From UBA10649 sp965227045 (GTDB taxonomy: Bacteria; Actinomycetota; Actinomycetes; S36-B12), in assembly GCA_965227045.1 (NCBI GenBank), contig OZ245718.1, positions 3,394,971 to 3,458,970 on the forward strand: a DNA stretch of 64,000 nucleotides, read 5' to 3'. Below, one piece after another: positions 15,926 through 23,131 of this stretch (the first letter of the stretch is position 1; every line of letters starts with the position of its first letter). The notes below the pieces were generated by a model that was not told the origin of the DNA, ran no database searches, and saw only the letters and a list, made by a program, of their open reading frames with translations. The position numbers and the translations under genes were made by a program.

Positions 15926-16375
15926 GGTGACTCCTTGGGTCCGCGCCGGAACTTGATCAGATCCAACCCCCATTGGTGCACGCGATCAACCTGCACGAAG
16001 CCACAGGCGACCATGACGGCCCGGGAGCGGGCGTTGTCGGGTTTGACGAAGCCGACCAGTTCGTCGAAATCGAGGACGTCGAAACCGTGCTTCGTGCTCG
16101 CCTTCGCCGCCTCCGTGCCGAAGCCGCGACCCCAGTACTCCTCGCCGATCACGTAGAGCAACTCGGTCTCGCCCGACTCGTCAAGTCGCTGCAGTCCGCA
16201 ATGGCCCATGAGCGCGCCGGATCGGTCGTCAACCACGGCCCACGGCCCGAACCCCTGGTCGCGCCAGTGGCGAATCCAGTGCTCGATCAGGGCGCGGGTC
16301 TCGTCGGTCGAGGTCGTTCTCGACGAGCGGCCGCAGCAGCAGTCGCTCGGTGCGGATTGTGCCGTCAGGCGGCAT
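15922..16375 (-). pseudogene. GNAT acetyltransferase with internal deletion and frameshift
   Basis: A good GNAT N-terminus begins at ATG 16375 (MPPDGTIRTERLLLRPLV), but after ENDLD the family's reading continues only in another frame as DETRALIEHWIRHW, with the switch near 16303-16308. Relatives have about 20 more residues at this point, so the junction looks like a small deletion that also shifted the frame. The rest is intact (YVIGEEYWGRGFGTEAAK is the acetyl-CoA loop). The start lies 11 nt inside the end of the esterase gene. Probably non-functional unless frameshifting or a sequence error is involved. Confidence 0.7.
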
Positions 16376-17330
16376 GCCCGAGGGCACGCCGCAGCGCCGC
16401 GAGCCGCGTCTGCCACATGCGCTTGGTCAGGTCCGCGTCGGGCGCCACGCTGTCCGAGCCGTGGTACGCGCCGGGGTAGAGGTGGAACTCCGTCGACACT
16501 CCCGCCTGTAGCAGCCGCGCGGCGAACGCGATGTCCTCGTCGCGGAACAGGTCCATCTCGCCGACGTCGATGAAGGCCGGAGGCAGGCCGACGAGACTCG
16601 TCGCGCGTGCCGGCGCCGCGTACTGGTCGGCCTGCAGTCCGTTGAGGTACCAGCCCCAGGCCTCGATGTTCGCCGCCCGGTCCCAGATGCCGACCTCGGT
16701 GATCTCGCGGCTCGACGGCGTGAGGTTGCGATCGTCGATCATCGGATAGATCGGCATCTGGAAGCAGACCTTCGGGCCCTTGCGCTCACGGGCCTTCAGG
16801 CAGGTGGCGATGGTGAGCCCGCCGCCCGCGCTCTTGCCGAACACGGCCAGCCGGTCGGGGTCGATGCCCAGCTCGTCGGCATGCGCTGCGGTCCACGCCA
16901 GTCCGGCGTAGCAGTCGTCGACCGGTGCCGGGTAGGGGTGCTCGGGTGCGAGGCGGTACTCGACCGACACGACCAGGGCCTGCAGCTCCTCGCACAGCAT
17001 CGCGGCGGTGCTGGCCTCGTCGTCGACGGAGCCGAGCACCATTCCGCCGCCGTGGATGAAGTAGATGCCAGGCAGCGTGCTTTGCGCGCCGACCGGCCTG
17101 AAGATCCGCACCGAGATGTCTGGATCGCCTTCGGGTCCGGGGATCACGCGGTCCTCGGTGGTTACGGCGGTGTTCGGCGGCAGCCCCTCGCTCGCTCCGG
17201 CGAGCAGGGCGTGGAGGGCGACGCGGCGCTCCTTGAGGTCCCGAATCGCGTTGAGTCCTCCCGGGATCGCCGCGAGAAGCTCCTCAAGCGGTCCGCGCGA
17301 CTGCGGATCCAATCGGTCGCGCTGACTCAT
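16365..17330 (-). CDS. Alpha/beta hydrolase, hormone-sensitive-lipase family
   Basis: 321 residues. Oxyanion motif HGGG (93-96), nucleophile elbow GKSAGG (Ser167), then an acid in DVGEMDLFRDE and a His in AYHGSD: the full set of the HSL/acetyl-esterase group. Cytoplasmic hydrolysis of short or medium acyl esters is likely. ATG 17330 overlaps the dsbB stop as ATGA; longer readings upstream are only the shadow of dsbB. Confidence 0.88.
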   Translation of the reverse strand: MSQRDRLDPQSRGPLEELLAAIPGGLNAIRDLKERRVALHALLAGASEGLPPNTAVTTEDRVIPGPEGDPDISVRIFRPVGAQSTLPGIYFIHGGGMVLGSVDDEASTAAMLCEELQALVVSVEYRLAPEHPYPAPVDDCYAGLAWTAAHADELGIDPDRLAVFGKSAGGGLTIATCLKARERKGPKVCFQMPIYPMIDDRNLTPSSREITEVGIWDRAANIEAWGWYLNGLQADQYAAPARATSLVGLPPAFIDVGEMDLFRDEDIAFAARLLQAGVSTEFHLYPGAYHGSDSVAPDADLTKRMWQTRLAALRRALGHAA

Positions 17331-18004
17331 GCCACGTCCTCTCGAGTTGTCCAACGGCTGTTCATGACGACGGCAATGGCAACGCTCAGGGCCAGGAGGC
17401 CAGCGCCGATGATGAGGCCCCAGCCGGCGATGTCGCCAACACCCGCGAGATCCGTCGGGTTGTCCGGGCACATGCCCAGGCCGCACTCGGGCAGCACCGA
17501 GATGCCGATCGCGAGCAGGTCGATCGTGACCCAGACGATCGCGGTGAATGCCGCGATCCGCAGTCCGCGACGCTGATGCAGGACTCCCGAGTCCGCCGCG
17601 CGGAACGGCTTGTCCCACAGCAGCAGGACGGCACAGCCGACGATGGCGATGACGAAGGTGATGAGCGCCCACGTGTAGAGGTGGAAGCCAGCGACCTCGG
17701 GTCCGTAGCCGGGATCGCCGGGAGTCGAGATGTGCAGCAGGATCTGGCGGGTGCTCGCCGCGCCGCCGACGACTGCCGCGAGGATGCTCAGCGCGTAGTG
17801 CGCGGGCTTCATGCCCCACAGCAGGTTCATCAGCGGGCCGATGGCCAGGCCGATCATCGCCGAGCGCTGGATCAGGCACAGCGGGCACGGCTGCTCGCCG
17901 ATGCCGAACTGCAGGTGCAGTGATCCGGCGAGCACGCCGAGAAGCGCGAACAACGCCAGGACGTTGATGATGCGGGCGAGTTTCACCTCGCGGGTCTCGG
18001 TCAT
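17327..18004 (-). CDS. dsbB: Disulfide bond formation protein DsbB
   Basis: 225 residues with about five membrane helices. CPLCLIQR near residue 40 is the DsbB quinone-side CxxC motif; a second cysteine pair is present in the segment LPECGLGMC. It reoxidises an extracytoplasmic thiol oxidase with quinone as acceptor. ATG 18004 shares its A with the stop of a 49-residue membrane gene (TGATG), and the downstream esterase overlaps by ATGA. The second Cys pair lies closer to the C-terminus than in E. coli DsbB, and an extra helix follows it. Confidence 0.85.
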   Translation of the reverse strand: MTETREVKLARIINVLALFALLGVLAGSLHLQFGIGEQPCPLCLIQRSAMIGLAIGPLMNLLWGMKPAHYALSILAAVVGGAASTRQILLHISTPGDPGYGPEVAGFHLYTWALITFVIAIVGCAVLLLWDKPFRAADSGVLHQRRGLRIAAFTAIVWVTIDLLAIGISVLPECGLGMCPDNPTDLAGVGDIAGWGLIIGAGLLALSVAIAVVMNSRWTTREDVA

Positions 18005-18153
18005 CAGAAGTTCAGGGGGATGTCGGAGGACATGTGGGCCTTCAGCAGTACTGCGGTCCACACGAGTGTGATGAGCACCACGGGGATCGTCCAGCGCTTG
18101 CGAAGGAATACTCCGATGAACGCGATCGCCCACAGGACGAACATCGAGAACAT
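18004..18153 (-). CDS. 49-residue membrane protein coupled to dsbB
   Basis: Reads MFSMFVLWAIAFIGVFLRKR and continues to HMSSDIPLNF before TGA. One or two hydrophobic helices flank a basic RKRW turn. Its stop overlaps the dsbB ATG by one base. The length, membrane nature and coupling suggest a small partner or assembly factor for DsbB; I do not recognise a family. Start ATG 18153 or GTG 18156. Confidence 0.65.
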   Translation of the reverse strand: MFSMFVLWAIAFIGVFLRKRWTIPVVLITLVWTAVLLKAHMSSDIPLNF

Positions 18154-18165
18154 CACGGAGTGACG

Positions 18166-19047
18166 TTAGCCGACGGAGGCCTCGTAGATGCTCCCAATGG
18201 ACGCATCGAGTTCGGCGTTGAACTCGTCGTCGGACATCTGGGCGGTGAGCCCCTCGGTCAGCGCGCGCGAGAAGCTCGCGACCACTCCGGGATTGCGCGA
18301 GAGCAGTGCATCGGCCTCGTCGCGGCTGTAGCCGCCGGAGAGCGCGACGACGCGCAGCACGCGGGGGTGCGCGACGAGGTCTGAGTAGAAGCCGTCCTCG
18401 TCCGGCAGCGTGAGCTTGAGCATCACCTGCTCGTCCATCTCATCGAGGCGCGCGCGCAGGGCGGTCTTCAGGAGCGCCTCGGCCTCGGCCTTCTGCGGAC
18501 TGTGGATGTCGATCTCCGGCTCGATGATCGGCACGAGGCCGTGGCCGAGAATCTGACGCGCGACCGTGAACTGCTGGTCGACCACCGCGTCGACGCCTGC
18601 TGGATTGGCCAGGCCGATCACCGACCGCATCTTGGTGCCGAACACCCCGTGCACGACGGCACGGCCGAGCAGGTCGTCGAGGTCGGGCATCGGCTTCATG
18701 ATCTGCGCGCCGTCGGCGGATTCGGCGAGGCCCTTGTCGACCTTGAGGAACGGAACGACGTTCTTCTTGTTCCACAGGTACTCAGCGGTGCCGAGACCGT
18801 CGATCTCGCGCTCCATCGTCGCCTCGAACAAGATCGCACCCAGAATGCGGTCGCCGGTGAAGGCGGGGCTCGTGATGATGCGGGCGCGCATCTGCTGGAT
18901 GAGGTCATACATCTCGGCGTCGTTCGCGTACGCCGAGGAGTCCAGGCCGTAGAGCGCGAGCGCCTTCGGGGTGCTGCCCCCGCTCTGATCGAGTGCCGCG
19001 ATGAATCCCTGGCCGTCGAGCATCTTCGCCAACTGCTGCATGTTCAC
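18166..19047 (-). CDS. fda: Class I fructose-bisphosphate aldolase
   Basis: 293 residues, the usual length of the bacterial class I aldolase. The N-terminus KMLDGQGFIAALDQSGGSTP is the family hallmark; MLKLTLPDEDGFY holds the probable Schiff-base lysine region, and VVALSGGYSRDEA the phosphate-binding part. It cleaves fructose-1,6-bisphosphate without metal, in glycolysis/gluconeogenesis. GTG 19047 has GGAG 9 nt upstream. It may be cotranscribed with a possible 31-residue ORF ending 12 nt before it. Confidence 0.92.
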   Translation of the reverse strand: MNMQQLAKMLDGQGFIAALDQSGGSTPKALALYGLDSSAYANDAEMYDLIQQMRARIITSPAFTGDRILGAILFEATMEREIDGLGTAEYLWNKKNVVPFLKVDKGLAESADGAQIMKPMPDLDDLLGRAVVHGVFGTKMRSVIGLANPAGVDAVVDQQFTVARQILGHGLVPIIEPEIDIHSPQKAEAEALLKTALRARLDEMDEQVMLKLTLPDEDGFYSDLVAHPRVLRVVALSGGYSRDEADALLSRNPGVVASFSRALTEGLTAQMSDDEFNAELDASIGSIYEASVG

Positions 19048-19059
19048 GTGTTCAGTCTC

Positions 19060-19155
19060 CTACTGGGGCAGGTCCAACGCGCGGGGAATGGCCTTCTCGG
19101 TCGGGTCGTCCACGAGGGCCGACAGCGCGAGCGACCCGATGCGTCCGCGCGTCAT
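19060..19155 (-). CDS. Possible 31-residue leader ORF upstream of the aldolase gene
   Basis: ATG 19155 to TAG 19062: MTRGRIGSLALSALVDDPTE, then KAIPRALDLPQ. Nearly all codons end in G or C, as in real genes of this window. TTAACT lies 7 nt before the ATG, which fits a leaderless start, and the stop overlaps the aldolase ribosome binding site. It could be a leader peptide or chance; no family is recognised. Confidence 0.35.
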   Translation of the reverse strand: MTRGRIGSLALSALVDDPTEKAIPRALDLPQ

Positions 19156-19291
19156 GCGACACAGTTAAGCATCGGCGCTTACCATCGGGGTAGGCGTCCG
19201 AGGTAGCTCGGCGTTTCAGGTCGCTCGGAGGTCCGTGCCGGATCCGGGATCGACGGCCTCCACTGCGGCACGGGAAGCATGAGGCGTCGAC

Positions 19292-19798
19292 ATGAAGGCA
19301 CGAAGCAGCGTCATTGCACTGGCGTCAATCGCCCTGATCAGCGCGCCCGTGCTGGCGGCTTGCAGCGGCTCAAGTTCTGACGAGTCCACTTCGGCCTCGC
19401 CGTCGGCCTCGTTCGCGCCAAGCGACATCGCGCCGAGCGCCACGCCATCGGCCACCGAGACCGGTCCCCTCGTGGGCGGGGATCCCAGCACCTGGACCCC
19501 CGTGTCGATCACGCAGGACATGAACGGCGACAAGGTGAAGATCGTCGTCGGCCAGTTCGCGAACTTCGACGACCTGCCCGCCGAGAACGCGGATAACAAG
19601 ATCGTGCTGCGCGCCAAGAACAAGGGCGTCGTCGACATCAGTCAGGCGACCGCCAACTCCAAGGCTGGGTTCCAGGGTGTTGCCAAGGGCAAGACTCGGA
19701 TCACGGTGTGGGACGGCAAGCCGTCGAGCAAGAGCGCCTCGATCATCATGTACATCGTCGTCAAGGTGAAGAAGGCTCCCGCCGAGACGACCGGCTGA
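19292..19798 (+). CDS. Lipoprotein with beta-rich domain
   Basis: 168 residues. Signal peptide with lipobox LAAC, a Ser/Thr/Pro-rich linker, then a beta-rich domain with KIVVGQFANFDDLP and KGKTRITVWDG. The last strand resembles a bacterial Ig-like fold, in which a GxTxITV pattern is typical. Anchored outside the membrane; function unknown. Its last codons (APAETTG) are part of a 28-bp sequence repeated at 19901-19928, beyond a large palindrome. Confidence 0.72.
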   Translation: MKARSSVIALASIALISAPVLAACSGSSSDESTSASPSASFAPSDIAPSATPSATETGPLVGGDPSTWTPVSITQDMNGDKVKIVVGQFANFDDLPAENADNKIVLRAKNKGVVDISQATANSKAGFQGVAKGKTRITVWDGKPSSKSASIIMYIVVKVKKAPAETTG

Positions 19799-19928
19799 CC
19801 ACGCCGCACCGCACCTGCACACCATGCAACTCCCCGCGAGTGGGCACTTGTCGGGGTTGTTCGGGCCGAATGTGGCCCGACAACTGCCCACTCGCGTGGG
19901 AGGCCCCCGCCGAGACGACCGGCTGACC
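19773..19928. repeat. 28-bp direct repeats flanking a palindrome
   Basis: The 3' end of the lipoprotein gene (19773-19800) recurs at 19901-19928 with one mismatch (AGGCTCCC versus AGGCCCCC, then GCCGAGACGACCGGCTGACC). Between the copies lies the inverted repeat 19835-19855/19876-19896. The copies flank about 100 bp like a target duplication around an inserted element, or a replication-slippage product. Confidence 0.8.
19835..19896. terminator. 21-bp inverted repeat after the lipoprotein gene
   Basis: Arms 19835-19855 (CGCGAGTGGGCACTTGTCGGG without its last base is enough to see it) and 19876-19896 pair at 20 of 21 positions with a 20-nt loop. It stands between tandem genes and could terminate transcription, but no T tract follows. 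It is nested inside the 28-bp direct repeats. Confidence 0.6.
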
Positions 19929-19957
19929 GCTCTCGGGCGGGGCGTACAGTGGTTGAC

Positions 19958-20578
19958 ATGACAACTACCTCCACCGACCTGCCCGACACCATCGACTTCT
20001 GGTTCGACACTGCGTGCCCGTTCGCGTGGGTGACGTCGCGATGGGTGCACGAGGTGGCCAAGCAGCGGCCCGTCGACATCAACTGGCACACGATGAGCCT
20101 GGCGATCGTCAACGAGGACGAGGACATCCCCGACGAGTACCGAGCCCTCATCGCGAGGACCCCGCTGAGCGCGCGCGTGTGCCTGGTGGTCGGCCGCGAC
20201 CACGGCAATGAGGCGCTCGGCCGCTTCTACACGGCTGTGGGCACGCGGATCCACGTCGACAAGCGCGAGTTCGACCGAGCCCTCGTCGAGGAGTCCCTGA
20301 CCGAGGCCGGCCTGCCGCTGGAGATCGCCGACGTCATGGACGACGAGAGCCTGGACGTGGCGGTTCGCGAGGACCACATGGCCGGTCAGGCCGCGGTCGG
20401 CCAGAAGTCGGGTACTCCGGTCGTGGCGTTCGGCGGCAAGGGCTACTTCGGCCCCGTGCTCAGCTCGATCCCGCGCGGCGACGACGCCTTGCGCCTGTAC
20501 GACGGCCTGCGCCTGGTGCTGAGCGTGCCGAGCTTCGCAGAGCTCAAGCGCGAGCGCGACGGCCTCGTCACCTCGTAA
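19958..20578 (+). CDS. Mycothiol-dependent nitroreductase-like DsbA-fold protein (Rv2466c family)
   Basis: 206 residues. FWFDTACPFAWVTSRW near the N-terminus, VDINWHTMSLAIVNE, GTPVVAFGGKGYFGPVLSSIPRG and ELKRERD match Rv2466c, a thioredoxin-fold enzyme that uses mycothiol and activates nitro-prodrugs. Known members have CPWC; here the motif is CPFA, so only the nucleophilic Cys20 remains. It may act as a monothiol enzyme. ATG 19958 is chosen to match family length; GTG 19949 is possible. Confidence 0.85.
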   Translation: MTTTSTDLPDTIDFWFDTACPFAWVTSRWVHEVAKQRPVDINWHTMSLAIVNEDEDIPDEYRALIARTPLSARVCLVVGRDHGNEALGRFYTAVGTRIHVDKREFDRALVEESLTEAGLPLEIADVMDDESLDVAVREDHMAGQAAVGQKSGTPVVAFGGKGYFGPVLSSIPRGDDALRLYDGLRLVLSVPSFAELKRERDGLVTS

Positions 20579-20612
20579 TCCCGTCTGTGTCCCGGGGTGC
20601 GAGAATCGCGCC

Positions 20613-20978
20613 GTGACCGGCCCCTTCGCGACAGCCATCATCGTCGTCTCGCTCGTGCTCGCCCTGTGGTCCGTGGTCCTGGTGATCGTCAACAAGCCAC
20701 CGCACCCCCCGCTCATCGCTGGGGCTGCGCTGCTTGAACTCCTGCTGGTCGTCTTCGCGATCGGGGGCATCGTCCAGATGGTGGGCACCGACCGTGACTT
20801 CGCTCGCGCCGAGTTCGTCGGCTACCTGCTCGCCTGCATTGCGGTCGTGCCAGGCGCCGTCTGGTGGATGAAGGACGAGAAGTCGCGCGCGGCCTCGGGA
20901 GTTCTTGCCGTGATCTTCCTCGTCGTGCCGATCCTTGTGCTGCGCGTGCAGCAGGTCTGGCTGGGTATCAGTGCCTGA
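20613..20978 (+). CDS. Small four-helix membrane protein
   Basis: 121 residues with four membrane helices (ATAIIVVSLVLALWSVVLVI; LIAGAALLELLLVVFAIGGI; FVGYLLACIAVVPGAVWW; GVLAVIFLVVPILVLRV). GTG start. The next gene overlaps its end by 8 nt, so the two probably form an operon and perhaps one complex. Similar conserved membrane pairs occur in actinobacteria; no function is known to me. Confidence 0.7.
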   Translation: MTGPFATAIIVVSLVLALWSVVLVIVNKPPHPPLIAGAALLELLLVVFAIGGIVQMVGTDRDFARAEFVGYLLACIAVVPGAVWWMKDEKSRAASGVLAVIFLVVPILVLRVQQVWLGISA

Positions 20979-21393
20979 ATCGGATTCGACGTCCGCTGCG
21001 GCACCGGCGACGAACCGCGGCTTTGGCCGCGTCCTGGTCGTCATCTACGCGATCTTCGCGATCGCGGCCACCGCTCGCTCGGGCGTGCAGATCGCGACGA
21101 AGTTCGACCAGGCGCCCGTGGCGTACCTGCTCTCCGCCCTCGCTGCCGTGGTCTACATCGTGGCGACGATCGCCCTGGCACGCGGTGACCGCACGTCGCG
21201 TCGGGTCGCGACCGTAGCCATCTCGATCGAGCTCATCGGCGTGCTGGCAGTCGGCATGGCATCTCTAGTGTTCCCGGGCGAGTTTCCGTCCGCGTCGGTC
21301 TGGTCGCGGTTCGGCATCGGCTATCTCCTGATCCCACTCGTCCTGCCGTTCGTCGGCCTGTGGTGGCTGCGCCGGACGCGCCCGGCGTCCTGA
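20971..21393 (+). CDS. Small four-helix membrane protein, second of pair
   Basis: 140 residues. A short polar N-terminus, then four hydrophobic helices ending in LVLPFVGLWWLRRTRP. GTG 20971 (MPESDSTSAA when translated from the start) lies inside the end of the previous gene, which argues for coupling. Probably an inner-membrane partner of the 20613 product. No motif points to a function. Confidence 0.7.
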   Translation: MPESDSTSAAAPATNRGFGRVLVVIYAIFAIAATARSGVQIATKFDQAPVAYLLSALAAVVYIVATIALARGDRTSRRVATVAISIELIGVLAVGMASLVFPGEFPSASVWSRFGIGYLLIPLVLPFVGLWWLRRTRPAS

Positions 21394-21446
21394 GGACTGT
21401 CGGTGCTGGGTAGGCATCCGGCGGGGTCGTAGCGCACTATGGAGGC

Positions 21447-22187
21447 ATGAACCGTCGCCGAGCACTAGTCGCAGCCGTCCTCGTATCCGCCCTCGCCCTC
21501 GCCTTGTCCGCGTGCTCCCCGAGCACGAACGTGTCGACGACCGCCGAGCCCGCCCGCACCGTGAGCGTGTCCGCGACCGGCATGGCCGACGCGGTGCCGG
21601 ACGCGGCGCACGCCTCGTTGAGCGTCATGACCACAGACCCGGGCTCGGCGAAGACGGCACAGGAGACCGCAGCAGTCGCGACGACGAAGGTCATTGACGC
21701 GCTGAAGGCGGCCGGCGTCGATGAGGCCGACATCTCCACGCAGTCGATCAACGTCGGGCCGACCTACTCGTACCCGACCGATGGCGGCCAGACGCTGACC
21801 GGGTACCAGGCCTCGCAGTCCATCACGGTCACCCTGCGCGACCTGTCGACCGCAGGTGCCACCCTTGATGCCGTCGTCGCGGCTGGTGGCAACGCCGCAC
21901 GCGTCGACTCGCTCAGCACCTTCGTGACCGACCCGACCGTCGCCGCCAACAAGGCTCGCGAGCAGGCCGTCGATATCGCGCAGGCGCAGGCCGAGCAGTA
22001 CGCGCAGCTCCTGGGCTTCACGCTCGGACCGGTGGCATCCGTGTCGGAGTCGACGAACTCGAACGGACCGATGCCCATGGCGATGAGCGACTCCGCGGCG
22101 TCGGCAGAGAAGGTTCCGACTCCGGTCGAGGCCGGCACGACTCAGGTCAGCGTCACGCTGAACATCGCGTGGTCGATCGCCGACTAG
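21447..22187 (+). CDS. SIMPL-domain (DUF541) lipoprotein
   Basis: 246 residues. Lipobox LSAC at about 23, then a SIMPL/DUF541 domain: RTVSVSATGMADAVPDAAH, with YSYPTDGGQTLTGYQASQ, AREQAVDIAQAQAEQYAQLL and a final VSVTLNIAW strand. DUF541 proteins (e.g. BP26, YggE) form oligomers outside the cytoplasmic membrane and are linked to oxidative stress; the mechanism is unclear. It converges on the next gene with a 4-bp overlap of the ends. Confidence 0.85.
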   Translation: MNRRRALVAAVLVSALALALSACSPSTNVSTTAEPARTVSVSATGMADAVPDAAHASLSVMTTDPGSAKTAQETAAVATTKVIDALKAAGVDEADISTQSINVGPTYSYPTDGGQTLTGYQASQSITVTLRDLSTAGATLDAVVAAGGNAARVDSLSTFVTDPTVAANKAREQAVDIAQAQAEQYAQLLGFTLGPVASVSESTNSNGPMPMAMSDSAASAEKVPTPVEAGTTQVSVTLNIAWSIAD

Positions 22188-23131
22188 TAGTGCCAGTACT
22201 GCAGGAACGTGATCTGGAACACCAGCAGTGACAGGGCGTACAGCGCGAGGACGATCCCGGTTCCAATCAGGGTCGTCCTGAGTGGAGCGCCATCGACCGG
22301 GTCGAGCCAGAACCGGAAGATCCGCGTGGCGAGCGGCATGAGGAAGAACGTCAGGATGGCCACACTCGCGATGTTGCTGATCCACAGTCCCATTCCCGGT
22401 GCGACATTCCAGTCGGACAGGACCGGCCCGAGGAATCGCGTCAGCAGCATCACCGTCGGGTAGAGCACGAGTAGCACCACCATCGCGGTCTTCCAGTTCG
22501 GCGTCGTGCGCGTCTGTCCGTCGACCACGCGAACGATGGAACCGAAGGGCGTACGCCGCGTGATCTGCTCGAAGTCCTGCACGAGGAACTTGCGCAGCAC
22601 GGTCAACTGCGCCGCGCGCTCGGGTGACTCGAGCCATGCGGTGAGCTGGCCGTCGCTGGCGAAGCGGACGACGGAGATCCACGAGCCGTCCGGGTCGGAC
22701 GGCGCGAGCACGAGCCCGCCGAGGTAGCCGGGGAATGACTGCGCAGCCCGATTCAGCGCGGCCTCGGCCTGGAGGAATCCGACCTGGTCCTCGACGGAGA
22801 CACTATGCAGGAAAACGCCGACTCCGGACGGAGGCCGCTCACCGGGCAGGAGCACGATCGTGTCGCGGGTGCGGGCACCGAACGCCTCGCCCTGCCCGAG
22901 CAGTCGTGCGCGATCCGCTGAGTTGAGCCAGTGACGCAGATGAGGCTCGGACGAGAAGGTCACGGCGGCGGCCCAGTCGTCACGCTCGTCGAATCCGCGG
23001 GTGAAGTGCGAGGCGACGAAGCCGGGCTGCTTTGCAGCCTCGGTGTCGAGTTCTGACTGCCACGTCAGCACGCGATCTCGGTCGACCTCGTCGACCTCGA
23101 AGAGGGCAATCGCGGTCGCTGCGCCGCTCAT
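22184..23131 (-). CDS. Tandem ABM-like domains with membrane C-terminus
   Basis: 315 residues. Two antibiotic-biosynthesis-monooxygenase-like dimeric barrels (about 5-95 and 105-200: KQPGFVASHFTRGFDERDDW, SFPGYLGGLVLAPSDPDGSW) precede three membrane helices. ABM domains oxidise phenolic compounds or bind haem, but some are only structural. ATG 23131 overlaps the GGDEF stop as ATGA. Last gene of the DUF429-GT2-GGDEF operon. The fused membrane anchor suggests action near the glycosyltransferase; this is an inference. Confidence 0.7.
   Translation of the reverse strand: MSGAATAIALFEVDEVDRDRVLTWQSELDTEAAKQPGFVASHFTRGFDERDDWAAAVTFSSEPHLRHWLNSADRARLLGQGEAFGARTRDTIVLLPGERPPSGVGVFLHSVSVEDQVGFLQAEAALNRAAQSFPGYLGGLVLAPSDPDGSWISVVRFASDGQLTAWLESPERAAQLTVLRKFLVQDFEQITRRTPFGSIVRVVDGQTRTTPNWKTAMVVLLVLYPTVMLLTRFLGPVLSDWNVAPGMGLWISNIASVAILTFFLMPLATRIFRFWLDPVDGAPLRTTLIGTGIVLALYALSLLVFQITFLQYWHY

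Noticed and set aside
16365..17888. A 507-residue version of the esterase
   Set aside because: The first 186 residues are the antisense-frame reading of dsbB; the family start MSQRDRLD at 17330 overlaps the dsbB stop as ATGA.
19952..19957. TTGACA before the Rv2466c-like gene as a -35 box
   Set aside because: It lies directly before the ATG and has no -10 element downstream outside the coding region.
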